Notes under the pieces: generated by a model
Database searches by the model: none
What the model was told of the DNA's origin: nothing
What the model saw: the letters and a program-made list of their open reading frames with translations, nothing else
DNA from: Vombatus ursinus
Taxonomy: Eukaryota > Chordata > Mammalia > Diprotodontia > Vombatidae
Assembly (NCBI RefSeq): GCF_900497805.2
Contig: NW_020954610.1
Span: 22,644,614-22,708,613 of the forward strand
DNA: 64,000 nucleotides
Reading direction: 5' to 3'
Made by a program: the position numbers and the translations under genes
In this document: in pieces, positions 42,446 to 53,645 of the stretch
Layout: every line of letters starts with the position of its first letter
Numbering within the stretch: the first letter of the stretch is position 1

Positions 42446-45393
42446 TAGAGCCAAGATGGAGGAAACCCTCAACGGGCCTCTCCCAACATTTTCCTCCAAC
42501 CAGAGCCAACAAAAGGTCAGGGTGAGACATTCTTCTGGTCAAGACAACTTAGAAGGTCAGAATGAGAGATTTGTGACAAAAAGGTTGAAGCTGGCCGATA
42601 GCCCACATGGATGAAATGTCAGTGGTTATATTAGATGATGGTGAGAGTACTAGCCGCAGCTTCAAAAACTCTCAAGCCAGAGATGGTAAGAGGAGCTAGA
42701 AATTTTTCATAAAGACATGACAGGGGAGCCCTGTGTAAACACTGAATGCAAAACCAGACACTGTTTGGTAAATCTATTGCCTAAACTCACTTCTAGGTCA
42801 GAGTTCAAAGGTAGAGAGAAGCACTTTCAGTCAAGAGGGAGTAGGATCCCTGATGAAAACTGTGACTTCCACTCCCAAGGGAACAGTATCGTGAGGAACA
42901 GTGTCCTTTTTGGGACCAAGAAAATAGGGGCCCTGAGGAGTGGTATCAAATGTGATCCCAAGGTTTCAGGGGCCCTTCCTGAATAAGAATGAGAGTGCAG
43001 ACCAGGAGAACAGTGGCCACACCTCTTTCCAGATCACAGAATCTTGAAAACATCAAAAACTTCCAAACCCCAGAGTTAGCTTTGAAATTAGCAGTGCAAA
43101 AAAAGCCTGAAGCTTGAGACAATGCCCATGCTGGGACAAGAGCCCAACTTTAATATAAAGTTCAAAATCAAGAAATGGGTTGGAAAACTGAGCAAACAAT
43201 AACAACAAAGAGTGGGAGTATAAAAAGTTATAATGGTCTCAGGGAGGATCAAGACACAAACTCAGATAAAGGACAATGAAATCAACACATTTATAAACAA
43301 AGCACCAAAGAAAACTTGTGAATTGGACACAAGAACAAGAATTCTTGGAAAAGCTAAAAATGATTTTCGAAATCAAATATGAGTGAGAGAGGAAAAATCA
43401 GTAAAGAAATGAGAGCAAAAGAAGAAAATTATGAAAAGACAATTTACAGTTTGGTAAAAGATGCCTCCCCCCAAAAATAAATGAAGAAAATGGTTGGTTG
43501 GTTGTTGTCCTTCATTCTTGAAGAAGACCAAAATGACATCACTATGTTGGAGTCAAGGTACAATGTGTCCAGCTGTGGATGAGCAGAACAGTATGAGCTC
43601 AGATGGCTCTACTATTACATGAACAATTTTAATTAGAGATGTTTCTAAAGTTGCACATCTCATGTTTCTTTTGAGCTACTCCAATTCTTCTTCACTCATA
43701 GAGCACAGTTCCTTTTTTTGATGCAGGCAAACCATTCTGAGAAGTCCTTTGCCAGTGCCTCCCATGTTATACAATCAACTCCACAATACTTCAGAGACCT
43801 TGAGAGTGTCCCTGTATCACTTCTTCTAACCTCTGCATGGTCAGAAGAAGTGGTACAGGGACACTTTCAAGGTCTTACGTGAGTTCTCCACAAAAGAGTC
43901 TTTTAGGAAAGCATACTTTTGGCTTTTGAAGAATGTGGCCAGCCCATCAGGTTGTGTTCTCTGCAGTAGTTTTAATACTTGGATGTTTAGCTTGAAAAAA
44001 GATCTCAGTGTTTTGTATCATATCTTGTCAGGTGATTTTCAGAATCTTCCTGAGATTCATTCATTCAAATGGAAGCTATTCAGTGTCCTAGCATGACACT
44101 GGTATACTCTCCAGGTTTCATAAGTATATAGCAATGAGGTCAGCACAATGACTCTGCAGACCTTCAGTTTGTTAGGTAGTCTAATATCTCTTTTCTCACA
44201 TACTTTCCTTCATAACCTCCCCAAAACTAAGCTAGTTCTGGTAATGCTTTCATCAACCTCATCATCTATGTGTACAACCCTGGAAAGTATACTGCCAAGG
44301 TAAGTGAGCATTCAATATTTCTCCATTTGCTGTAACCAGTAGTTCCACAGATGGATGGTCTGGTGCTGGCTGATAGAAAACCTGTCTTTTCTTGGTATTA
44401 ATTGTTAGCACAAGCAGCAGAGAATCCATCCATACTTTGTTGCATCTCAACCTCAGAGGCTGCACAAGCAACTGCAAACAAAAAAAATTCATACATCAAC
44501 TCTCCTTCCATTTTAGTCTTAGCTTGTAGCATTTTCAAGTTAAATAATTTGCTATTAGTGATGCTGTTATCATCCTTATTGAAGGTGTCTGACGACATTG
44601 CTGAAAATATCATGCTAAAATCATGGGAGCAAGAACACAGTCCTGCTTCATTCCACTGGTGACTGGGAATAACCAATATAATAAAATACAGATGTTTCTA
44701 TCTATATATCTATACAGAACCTGGGCAAGTATGGTATCATGCAACTGACAAGCAATAATACTTGTGAACTTATCTGGACAACCAAACATAGACATAAATT
44801 TCCAGAAGTGCTCGGTCTTGGTCAAAGATCTTGGTCAGATTCATATGCTTGGGGTAGACACCCTTTCCCTCACCAACTTACCAAAAGGTTTGAGACTTTT
44901 CAGTTATCCACAGCCTAGTTTAATCCATTTCCCAAAATGGTTTACAGGGTTGGAGCCACTGTGCATTCTACAGCTTCTTGGAAATATGGGTTAGAGTTGG
45001 CTGAACTAGGTGGATGCCAAAGGTGGAAACCATTTCTGAAAAAAGGCTTGGCAATTTACACACCAGAGACAGTAGTCTTCCCTGAACACACCCTACATCC
45101 ACTGAAGAAAATAATATTTTATAAAACAGAATTGGCAAATGGAAAAAAAAAGCGGTACAAAAATTCACTGATTAAAAAAAAATCTCTTTAAGAAGCACAA
45201 TTGGGCAAGTTGAAGCTAATGACTCCATTAAACATCAAGAAACAATAAAATAAAGTCAAAAGAATGAAAAAAATAGAAGAAAATGTGAAATACTCATGGG
45301 GAAAAACAGACTTGAAAATTATATTAAGGAGAGATAATTTAAAATTATTGGATTCAAAGAAGAGGCATAAACATTATATTTCAAGAAATTATC
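42446..45393 (+). mobile_element. L1 number 1: 5' UTR and part of ORF1, split by an RTE
   Basis: Starts 'gtagagccaagatggagg', the marsupial L1 5' end. It runs through a 5' UTR of about 750 bp into ORF1 N-terminal sequence (about 43240-43480, coiled-coil-like, frames broken). It is interrupted by the RTE at 43492-45102, then resumes with ORF1 ('ttgaagctaatgactcc', 'aggagagataatttaaaattattgga' RRM start) to 45393. There the 5' end of L1 number 2 begins. The rest of ORF1 and all of ORF2 are missing. The short frames at 42381-42614 and 42717-42986 are in the 5' UTR and are not host genes. Confidence 0.85.
43492..45102 (-). mobile_element. RTE-clade LINE, 5'-truncated, 10-bp target duplication
   Basis: Inserted in L1 number 1 with TGAAGAAAAT at 43482-43491 and 45103-45112. 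Minus-strand frames carry RTE reverse transcriptase pieces. 44610-44825 has KFMSMFGCPDKFTSIIACQLHDTILAQV and MKQDCVLAP (consensus VKQGCVLAP). 44262-44676 has FSAMSSD, KLFNLKMLQAKTK and EVEMQQSMDGFSAAC. The catalytic FADD-type motif is lost (the copy reads FFLFAVACAAS where the family has LLFADDCALxAAS), and frames shift, so it is dead. The 3' end (+ strand left) reads 'ttgtccttcattcttgaagaag', also used by the SINE at 24565. Clade is from family memory; BovB/MonoRTE-like is my best guess. Confidence 0.8.
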
Positions 45394-46301
45394 AAGACAG
45401 AGCCAAGATGGTGGAGTGAAAGCAGAGACTCACCTGAGCTCTCCCCTAAATCTCTTAAAATACCTCTAACAAATTCTAGAGTGGCAGAGCACACGAAGAG
45501 ACAGTGAGGTAGATTTCCACTCCAAGACAACCTGGAAGGTTGACAGGAAAGATCTGTTGCACTGGCCTGACAGAAGAGAATTCAGCAGGAGGCAGCACAG
45601 ACTAAGCAAAGCCAGAGCAGGCCTCAGGGACTGACAACTTAAAAGGTCAGCAGGAGGGATATGTAAGAACTGGGTAAGAGAGAAGCACAGTCTAATTGCA
45701 GGGCTTCATGGCATGCAATACAGCCCCTGCACCAGTAAACCAGGAACAGGCCTTGGGAGTGACTGAATCAGCAGCAGAAGCAGCAGCTGCAGTGGTACCC
45801 CTGCTTCTGGAGCTATTAACCCACAGACTGAATGTTTGAAAGTCATCTATTTAGATTTTGAGAACCCAAGATAGTGGAGTAAGCAGTAAGTAGCTCTCAC
45901 CCTCCCTTATTGCTCTCTTGAAAAACCCAGAGACTGTGACTCCAGTAAAAATCCTGAAATAGTAGAGGCTGCAAAAAGACTACATACAGCATTCTTTTAG
46001 CTTGGGAGGCTAGGGGGATTAAGGGGAAAAGAAAGTCCCTCTTGCTTTGGCTGAAGGGGACCAGTACAGGAAGGGAGGCATCCCAGCAAGCCAGTGATGA
46101 GCCATACCTCAGCAATCCAGTAACCAGGTCCCTATCACTCAGCACAAGAAGCCTGGTACAGAGACCCCTGTGTCCCAGAAGCAGAGATCAACTTTAAAAG
46201 CCAGAAAAAAGGCAAACAATATGAGCAAGAAGCAACACAGAAAAACACCAACCATAGAAAAATATCTTGGTGACAAGGAAGATCAAAACATAAATTCAGG
46301 A

Positions 46302-46438
46302 GCAGCTAGGTGGCACAGTAGATAGAATTCTGGCCTTGGAGTCAGGAGAACCTGAGTTCAAATCCAGCCTCAGATACATGATACTTACTAGCTGTGTGAC
46401 TCTAGGGAAGTCACTTAACCCAAATGCCTCACCAAAAA
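46302..46438 (+). mobile_element. WALLSI/WSINE-type SINE inside L1 ORF1
   Basis: 'gcagctaggtggcacagtag', 'gagttcaaatccagcctcag', 'tagctgtgtgactctag' and an A-tail, flanked by short similar sequence (AAATTCAGG left, AAAATCAGG right). It interrupts the ORF1 N-terminal coding sequence, so it postdates the L1. Confidence 0.92.
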
Positions 46439-49400
46439 AAAAAAATCAGGAGAGGGTAACATTGTCAATATAGACACATCTGAAAACTCAGAGGGGAAAA
46501 TGACTGGTCTTAAGGCCAAAAAGCCTTCTTGGAAGAGCTCAAGAAGGATTTTAAAAATCAAAGAAAAGAGGTAGAAGAAAAAATTAGGAAAAGAAATGAG
46601 AGATATGCAAGAGAGAGTTAATAGTTTAGAAAAGGAAGGACAAAAATTAACTGTAGAAAACAAGTCCTTAAAAAGTAGAATTGACCAAATGAAAAAGGAG
46701 GTACAAAAGTTAACTGAAGAAAACAATTCATCAAAAATTAGAATTGGCAATTGGAAAGTAATAACTCTATGAGACATCAAGAATTAGTCAAACAAAATCA
46801 AAGGAATGAAAAAATTGAACAAAATGTAAAATACCTTATTGGAAAAACAACGGACCTGGGAAATAGATCCAGGAGAGATAACTTAAGAATTATTTGGTTA
46901 CCTGAAAGCCATGATGAAAAAAAGAACCTGGAAAGCATCTTTTATGAGATCATCAAGGAAAACTACCCTGAGGCCCTAGAATGAAAGGGGAAAATTGTCA
47001 TCAAAAGAATTCACCAATCACCTCCTGAAAGAAATCCCAAACTGAAACAACAAGGAATATTGTGGTCCAATTCCAGAATTAGCAGGACAACAAGAAAATC
47101 CTACAAGCAGCCAGAAAGAAACAATTCAAATATCATGGAACCACAGTCAGGATTACATAGGGCCTTGCAATTTCTACATTTAAAGATCCAAGGGCTTGGA
47201 ATATGATATTCTGTAAGACAAAGGACCTTGGATTACAACCAAGGATCAACTACCCAGCAAAATTGAGCATAATCTTTCAGGGGAGGAGATGGATATTCAA
47301 TGAAAAAGAGGACTTCAAGACTTTCCTGATGAAAAGACCAGAGTTTAATGGAAAATTTGATGTTCTAATATTAGACTCAAGAGAGGTATGGAAAGGTAAA
47401 GAGGAAACAAACAAACATGTAATTCAATAAGGGTACACTGTTTACATTCTTACATATGAAGATGATACTTATAACTCACGAGAACTGAATCCTTATTAAG
47501 ATAGATAGAGATAGATAAACAGAGGGGGTCGTTTTAAGTTGACTTTGATGTGATGATAAAAAACCTAATGAAATGGTAAAAAGGAATTGTATGGGAGAAG
47601 AGGAAATGAGGGGACAGAAAAGGGTAAATTATATCATGGGAAAAGTCACAAAGACATATTACAATAGAGTTAAAGAAGGGAGGGAGATGAGCATTGTTTG
47701 AACTTTACTCTCATTAGATTTGGCTCTAGGAGGAAATAACATACTCAGGTAGGTATAGAAATTTAACTTGCCATATAGACAGTAAGAAGGTAAAGGGGAA
47801 AGAAAAGGGAAGGGGGGACAGAAGGGAAGGAAGAAGTAAGTAATAAGGAAAAAGGGAAAGAAAAGGGAGGGGCTGATAGAAGGGAGGGCAGATTGAGGTG
47901 GTGGATAAAAGCAAAACTACTGAGGAAGGAAATGGAGAAAAGGAAAAAGAAAAACATAAATGGAGGAGGGGAAAATAGGATAGAGAGAAAGACATAGATA
48001 GTAATCATAACTGTGAATGTGAATGGGATGAAATCTCCCATACAACAGAAATGGGTAGCAGAATGGATTAAAAATCATAATCCTACAATATGTTGTTTAT
48101 AAAGAACACATTTGAAACAGAGAGATACACACAGGGTAAATGTAAAAGGCTGGAGTAGAATACATCATGTTTCACCTGAAGTTAAAAAAAAAAGAAGCAG
48201 GACTACCAATCCTGATCTCAGACAAAGCAAAAGCAAAAATAGATCTTATTAAAAGAGATAAAGAAGGAAACTGCATCTTGCTAAAAGACACCATAGACAA
48301 TGAAGTAATATCATTACTAGACATACATGCACCAAGCGGTCTAGCATCTAAATTCTTAGAGGAGAAGTTCAGGGAGTTACAGGAAGAAAGGCAGCAAAAC
48401 TATACTAGTGGGAGAGCTCAACCTCCCCCTCTCTGAACTATATAATTCTTACCACAAAATAAACAAGAAAGAAGTTAAGGAGGTGAATAGAATTTTAGAA
48501 AAGTTAGATATGGTAGACCTCTGGAGAAAATTGAATGGGGATAGAAAGGAATATACTTTTTTTCTTAGTGGTACATGACAGTAACACAAAAATTGACCAT
48601 GTACTAGGGCATAAAAACCTCACAATATGATGCAGAAAGGCAGAAATATTAAATACATCCTTTCCAGATCATTGTACAATAAAAATTATATGTAATAAAG
48701 GACCATCAAAGATAGCCTAAAAATTAATTGGAAACAACAATCCTAAAGAACGATTGGGTCAAACAACAAATCATAGAAACAATCAATAACTTCATCCAAG
48801 AGAATGACAATAGTGAGACAACATACTAAAATTTATGGGATGCAGCAAAAGCAGTTCTTAGTGGAAATTTTATATCTCTAAATGCTTACATGAATAAAAT
48901 AGAGAAAGAAGAAATCAATGAATTTGGCATGCAACTAAAATAACTAGAAAAAGAACAAATTAAAAATCCTCAATTAAATACCAAATTAAAAATACTGGAA
49001 ACCAAAGGAGAGATTAATAAAATTGAAATTAGGAAAACTATTGAACTAATAAATAAAATTCAGAGCTGGTTTTATGAAAAAAAATAAAAGAGATAAACCT
49101 TTGCTTAATTTAATTTAAAAAAAAAGAAAGGAGAAAACCAAATTACCAGTATCAAAAATGAAAAGGAGAGTTCACCCCCAATGAAGAGGAAATTAAAGCA
49201 ATAATTAGGAACAATTTTGCCTAATTGTATGCCAATAAATTTGAACAATCTTATTGAAATGGATGAATATTTACAAAAATATAAATGGCCTAGATTAACA
49301 GAAGAGGAAGTAAAACACTTAAATTACCCCACCTCAGAAAAAGAAATTGAACAAGCCATTGATGAACTCCCTAGGAAAAAATATCCAGGACCAGATGGAT

Positions 49401-49671
49401 TTACAAGTGAATTCTATCAAACATTTAGAGAACAATTAATTCTAAACATAAAGGCCCCAGCTTCTAGGATAAGAACTCAGTATTTAACAAAAACTGCTGT
49501 GGAAAATGGGAAAGAGTATGGAAGAAACTAGGCATAGAATAACATCTTACACCGTATACCAAAATAGAGTCAAAAAGGGTATACAATTTAGATATAAAGG
49601 CTGATACTATAAGCAAACTGGGAGAGCAAGGAATAATTTACCTCTCAGGTTTATGGAGAACTGAAGAATTT

Positions 49672-50364
49672 ATGACCAAACAAGAGATAGAGATCATTAT
49701 GAAATGCAAAATGGATAATTTTGATTGCATTAAATTGAAAAGTTTTTGCACAAACAAAGCCAATGCAACCAAGATTAGGAGGGAAGCAGAAAAATGGGGA
49801 AGAATTTTTACAACCAGTGTCTCTAATGAGAGGTTCATTTTTAAAATATGTGGAGAACTAAGTAAAAATTATAGGAATACAAGTCATTCTGCAGTTGATA
49901 AATGGTCATACCATATGAACAGGCAGTTTTCTGATGAAGAAATTAAAATTATCTATAATCATATGAAACAATGCTCTAAATCACTATTGATTAGAGAAAT
50001 GCAAATCAAAATGACTCTGAGGTATCACATCACATCTGTAAGATTGGCTAACATGACAAAACAGGAAAACTACAAATGTTGGAAAAGATGTGGGGAAATT
50101 GGAACATTAATGTATTGTTGGTGGAGTTGTGAACTGGTCCAACCATTGTGGAGGGCATTTTGGAAGTATGCCCAAAAGGCTATAAAAATGTGCATACACT
50201 TTGACCCAGCAATAGCACTTCTAGAGTTGTATCTCAAAAACATCATACAAATGAGAAAAGGACTCACATGTACAAAAATATTTACAGCTGCTCTTTTTGT
50301 GGTGGCCAAGAATTGGAAATTGAGGGGATGCCCATCAGTTGTCAAATCACTGAACAAGTTGTGA
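49672..50364 (+). mobile_element. L1 ORF2 C-terminal domain, 230-codon frame
   Basis: Longest frame of the window and part of L1 number 2, not a host gene. The residues MKCKMDNFDCIKLKSFCTNKANATKIRREAEKWGR...VDKWSYHMNRQFSDEEIKIIYNHMKQCS...MQIKMTLRYHITSVRLANMTKQ...GTLMYCWWSCELVQPLWRAFWKYAQKAIK...HFDPAIALLELYLKN...GLTCTKIFTAALFVVAKNWKLRGCPS give the conserved C-terminal segment after the RT. The same domain is seen in reverse at 26786-27082 and 56016-56222. The intact frame over 690 bp suggests that this part is not very old. It cannot act without the missing RT core. Confidence 0.92.
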
Positions 50365-50395
50365 TATATGAATGTAATGGAATACTATTGTTCCA

Positions 50396-51184
50396 TAGGA
50401 AATGGAATAATTTTATTTACAAAAAAATGCACATAGTTGATGGGCATGTATTATAGGCTGTTTTTGGTCTTAAGGCACTTTAAAATTCTGGATTGCCATC
50501 TGAATTATGTCAAAATAAGATAATTTTGAAAACAGAAAAATATTAGTGTTACCTTTGATGTTGCATTTCATAAATGCTTTTCTAAAAAAAAAAAGTGTAA
50601 GTTAATGACTTTGCAGAAACCAAGAAGTGAAATGTTGTTCATTTTATATTTTGTTAAGTTAAACAAATGAAAACTTAAGTGAAGAGAGCCCAATAAGACT
50701 TCAGTAAAGTGTATCTTTTGTTGAAGGATCATTGGTCTTGTCTAATGAAGTATGATTAAGTCAGTGCTTTTAGGACTTCCAATTCTGGTGTTAATGTTAA
50801 AATGAATTAATCTTTATAATGTTATTTATGGTAACAGTTTCCTATATATTTTTGTAGTGAGAATATAATTTTCCTTTTATGAATCTGCAACATTACATAA
50901 AAATAGAAATACATTAGGTGCTTAATGGAATACATGCCATTGCCTAGTTTAAAGAACATTAACTGAGGGGTTTAACAACAATTTCACTCTATTTTTGTGG
51001 CATAAGCATTTTCTTCGTATATAAATAATTTATGTCTCTCAATGTTAAAGAAAAATCAAAAGCTCCCCCTCCTTTTTTTTTTCCTTTCCAAGTGATTAAG
51101 CCCTCTGTAAAGGACTGGGATCATGTTTAGTGTCTCTTCACTTCTTTGCATCTTCTAAAAACAATTTGTATCTAATATATAAAT

Positions 51185-51187
<3 letters not shown>
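50396..51187. other. Unassigned AT-rich DNA
   Basis: Nothing recognised. Confidence 0.45.

Positions 51188-51232
<45 letters not shown>
51188..51232. repeat. (GA)n microsatellite
   Basis: About 20 GA units; a pure polypurine mirror tract. It encodes the spurious RERERERE stretch in a plus frame. Confidence 0.96.
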
Positions 51233-51428
51233 TTCAAATATTTGATATTTTATTTGTCAAGAAATTTCCAGTGAGGAAGCACCTTATTCAAGAGTTACTA
51301 ACAGTATCTTCTCTATAATTCGTGGTTGGAGAGCATTGCCTGGGAGCAGTAGGAATTTAGCTAATTTCTGCTTCTCACACAGCCAATACGTGTTAAAGGC
51401 AGTACTTGAACCCAATCCTGATTTCAAA

Positions 51429-51476
51429 TCTTTCTGTCTCTCTCTGTCTCTCTGTCTGTCTGTCTGTCTCTACATA
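51429..51476. repeat. (TC)n/(TCTG)n microsatellite
   Basis: Imperfect pyrimidine-rich repeat, ending in TCTG units and 'tacatatatatg'. Confidence 0.92.
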
Positions 51477-51519
51477 TATATGTTCCCTCTGAGTGGGAAC
51501 AATTTACTGCTAACACAGA

Positions 51520-53645
51520 GGGAAAGGTGAGTCAACCCATGGTTGGCAACAGTGGAACAGGAAAAAAGTTTTGGTGCACAGCACTGCATTTACTCATCTG
51601 GGCCAGAACACTCACAATCATCAGGATTGGTTTGATAAAAATGATGGGGAAATTCAGAAGCTTCTAAGAGAAAAACATTACCAGCAGTATAGTCCATCCA
51701 TCTCTAAGAGGACAGTGTTTAACTCCATCAAAGATAAAGTTTAAATGAAACTCAGAGAGATGCAGGATTTTTGGCTCAGTAAGAAGGCAGATGAAATTTT
51801 TGTTGTTGTTGTTGTTGTTGTTGATAGTAGCAATCCAAAGTACTTTTAGGATGCCCTGAAGGCTATTTATGAGCCAAAGACCTAGGGTGCATCTGTCCTC
51901 AGAATTGATGGAGCTAAACTCATCAGTGATAATTTCATGATCCTGGATAGATGGGCTGAGCATTTTCATAGCATTCTCAACAGATTATTATCAATCAATG
52001 CTAAAGCCATTGTCCACATACCTCTGTCTAAAGTCAATCCCTCTATAGCCAAACTTCCAACTGACAAAGAGGTTTTGAATGCCATTAGGATCATTGTGTG
52101 TGGCAAAGTGCCTGTTGATGACTCAATTCCAGTTATAATTTATTAGGCAGGGGGTCCACTTCTTATACAAAAGATGACTGAAGTTTTCTGGGTTATATGG
52201 CAAGAAGAAGTTGTCCCCCAGGAGTTCAAGGACACCTCCATTGTCCATCTCTCTAAAGATAAAAGAAATAGATTTTCCTGTGACAGTCACACAGAGGGGT
52301 CTCTCTCTTAGTCATTGCTGGCAAGTTTCTTGTCAGAGATAGCCTGATAGCCTGATCCTTCACTTGAAAAGTGGCCATCTACCTGAGACCCACTGTAGAT
52401 TCAGAAAGGGCTAAAAAATGGTTGATATACTGTTTGTTGCCTTACAACTTCAGGATAAATGACAGGAGCAGAACACAAGTCTGTACACAACATTCCTCAG
52501 TCTGAATGAAGTCGTTGTTAATCATGAAGGTTTCTGGAAAATTATGTCAAAATTTGGTTGCTCAGTGAAGTTCATTAGTATTGTACATCAGTTTCACGAT
52601 AGCATACTTGCTCAGGTTCTGGCTAATGATGATACTCTTGCAATTTTTCAGTCACCAATTTAGTGAAACAGGGTTGTGTGCTTGCTCCCATAATTTGCAT
52701 GTTTTCAGTAGTGTTGTCAGATGCCTTGAATAAGGATGATAACAGCATCAAGGTTAGCTACCTCTCTGATGGCAAATTATTTAACTTGAAAAGGCTACAA
52801 GCCAAGAATAAAGCACAGGGAGAGTTGGTGCATGATTTTTTGTATGTTTCTTTGTTTGTAGTTATTTGTATACTTGATGAAGTTTCTGAGGCTGAGATGC
52901 AACAAAGTGATGGTTGTGCTAATTTTGATAAGTTTGACACACACATTACAAGAACTAATTCAGTTTTGGGGAGGCTCTGAAGGAAAGTGTGGGAGAGGAG
53001 AAGAATTAGACTGCCAATCAAACCTCATTGCTGTATGCCTATCAAACCTGGACAGTATGACATTATCTTACCAGGAAAATGAATCTTTTCCATTTGAATT
53101 ATCTTAGGAAGATTCTGAAAATAACCTGACAAAATAAGATACCAGACACTGAGGTTCTTTTTCAAGCTAAACTGTCAAGCATTAAACTCTGCTGCAGAGA
53201 TTACAACCCTGATTGGCTGGCCACATTCTTCAAAACACAAAAGTATGTTTCCCTAAATGACTATTTTATGGAGAACCCACTCAAGGCAAGTGCTTACATG
53301 GAGATCAGAAGAAACAACACAAGAACGCTCACAAGGTCTCTATGAAGATCTTTGGAATCATTTTTGTGACATGGGAGTCAATGGAAAAGGACCTCCCAGC
53401 AGGGCATTCCTGCATCAAAGAAGGTACTGTGCTCTATGAGTGAAGCAGAAGTGCAGTAACTCAAAAGAAACATGAGATGCAGAAATTTATTGACAGCTTC
53501 ACTTTAAATGTTCATGTGGACTATTTGTGTCTGAATGTGGTAGAGCCAAGATTGTATTGGTGTGATTGGTCACAACTGCACCTTGACTCCAACATAATGA
53601 TGTCATTTGGGTCCTATTTGAGAATGGAGGACAACAATTAACCAA
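51520..53645 (+). mobile_element. RTE-clade LINE, endonuclease end to 3' end
   Basis: Begins in the endonuclease/RT linker ('ccaatcatcaggattggtttga' region, WFDKNDGEIQKLL-like). It continues through RT: 51937-52146 has DRWAEHFHSILNRLLSINAKA and CGKVPVDDSIP (family SGKAPGxDxIPAE). Next, about 52500-52650 has NHEGFWKIMSKFGCSVKFISIVHQFHDSILAQV, and 52663-52980 has MKQGCVLAPIICMFSVVLSDAL and KLFNLKRLQAK. The FADD catalytic box is not preserved (FLYVSLFVV at its place), and several frameshifts and stops are present, so it is dead. The 3' end at about 53600-53640 reads 'ccttgactccaacataatgatgtca...gaatggaggacaacaatt'. A (TTG)n run at 51799-51823 interrupts it. Confidence 0.82.

Larger units (their letters stand above)
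45394..50395 (+). mobile_element. L1 number 2: 5' UTR, ORF1, endonuclease, internally deleted ORF2
   Basis: Starts 'acagagccaagatggtgg'. 5' UTR to about 46220, ORF1 from ATG 46221 (split by the SINE at 46302-46438) to about 47430: coiled coil about 46540-46780, RRM (SRRDNLRIIWLPESHDEKKNLE, frame 46751-46984), C-terminal domain (47203-47430, INYPAKLSIIFQGRRW). A purine-rich inter-ORF spacer of about 570 bp follows. ORF2 from about 47999 has an endonuclease part (48167-48436, ILISDKAKAKIDLIKRDKEGN, consensus GDLNLPL region broken). The stretch before the RT is at 49217-49440 ([38 protein letters not shown]). ORF2 then jumps directly to the C-terminal domain (49672-50364), so about 1.7 kb including the catalytic RT motifs is gone. 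No 3' UTR is present at 50395. Confidence 0.9.

Noticed and set aside
44402-45191. Plus frames overlapping the RTE
   Set aside because: The RTE coding strand is minus here; these are antisense shadows plus a run into A-rich L1 sequence.
47726-48041. Minus frames of 89-92 codons rich in F, S, L and P
   Set aside because: Reverse complement of the purine-rich L1 inter-ORF spacer; composition artefact.
49672-50364. 230-codon frame as a possible host gene
   Set aside because: It is the L1 ORF2 C-terminal domain; its residues recur in two other L1 copies in the window.
51188-51476. Regular repeats as a CRISPR-like array
   Set aside because: Uniform microsatellites with no repeat-spacer pattern, in a eukaryotic genome.
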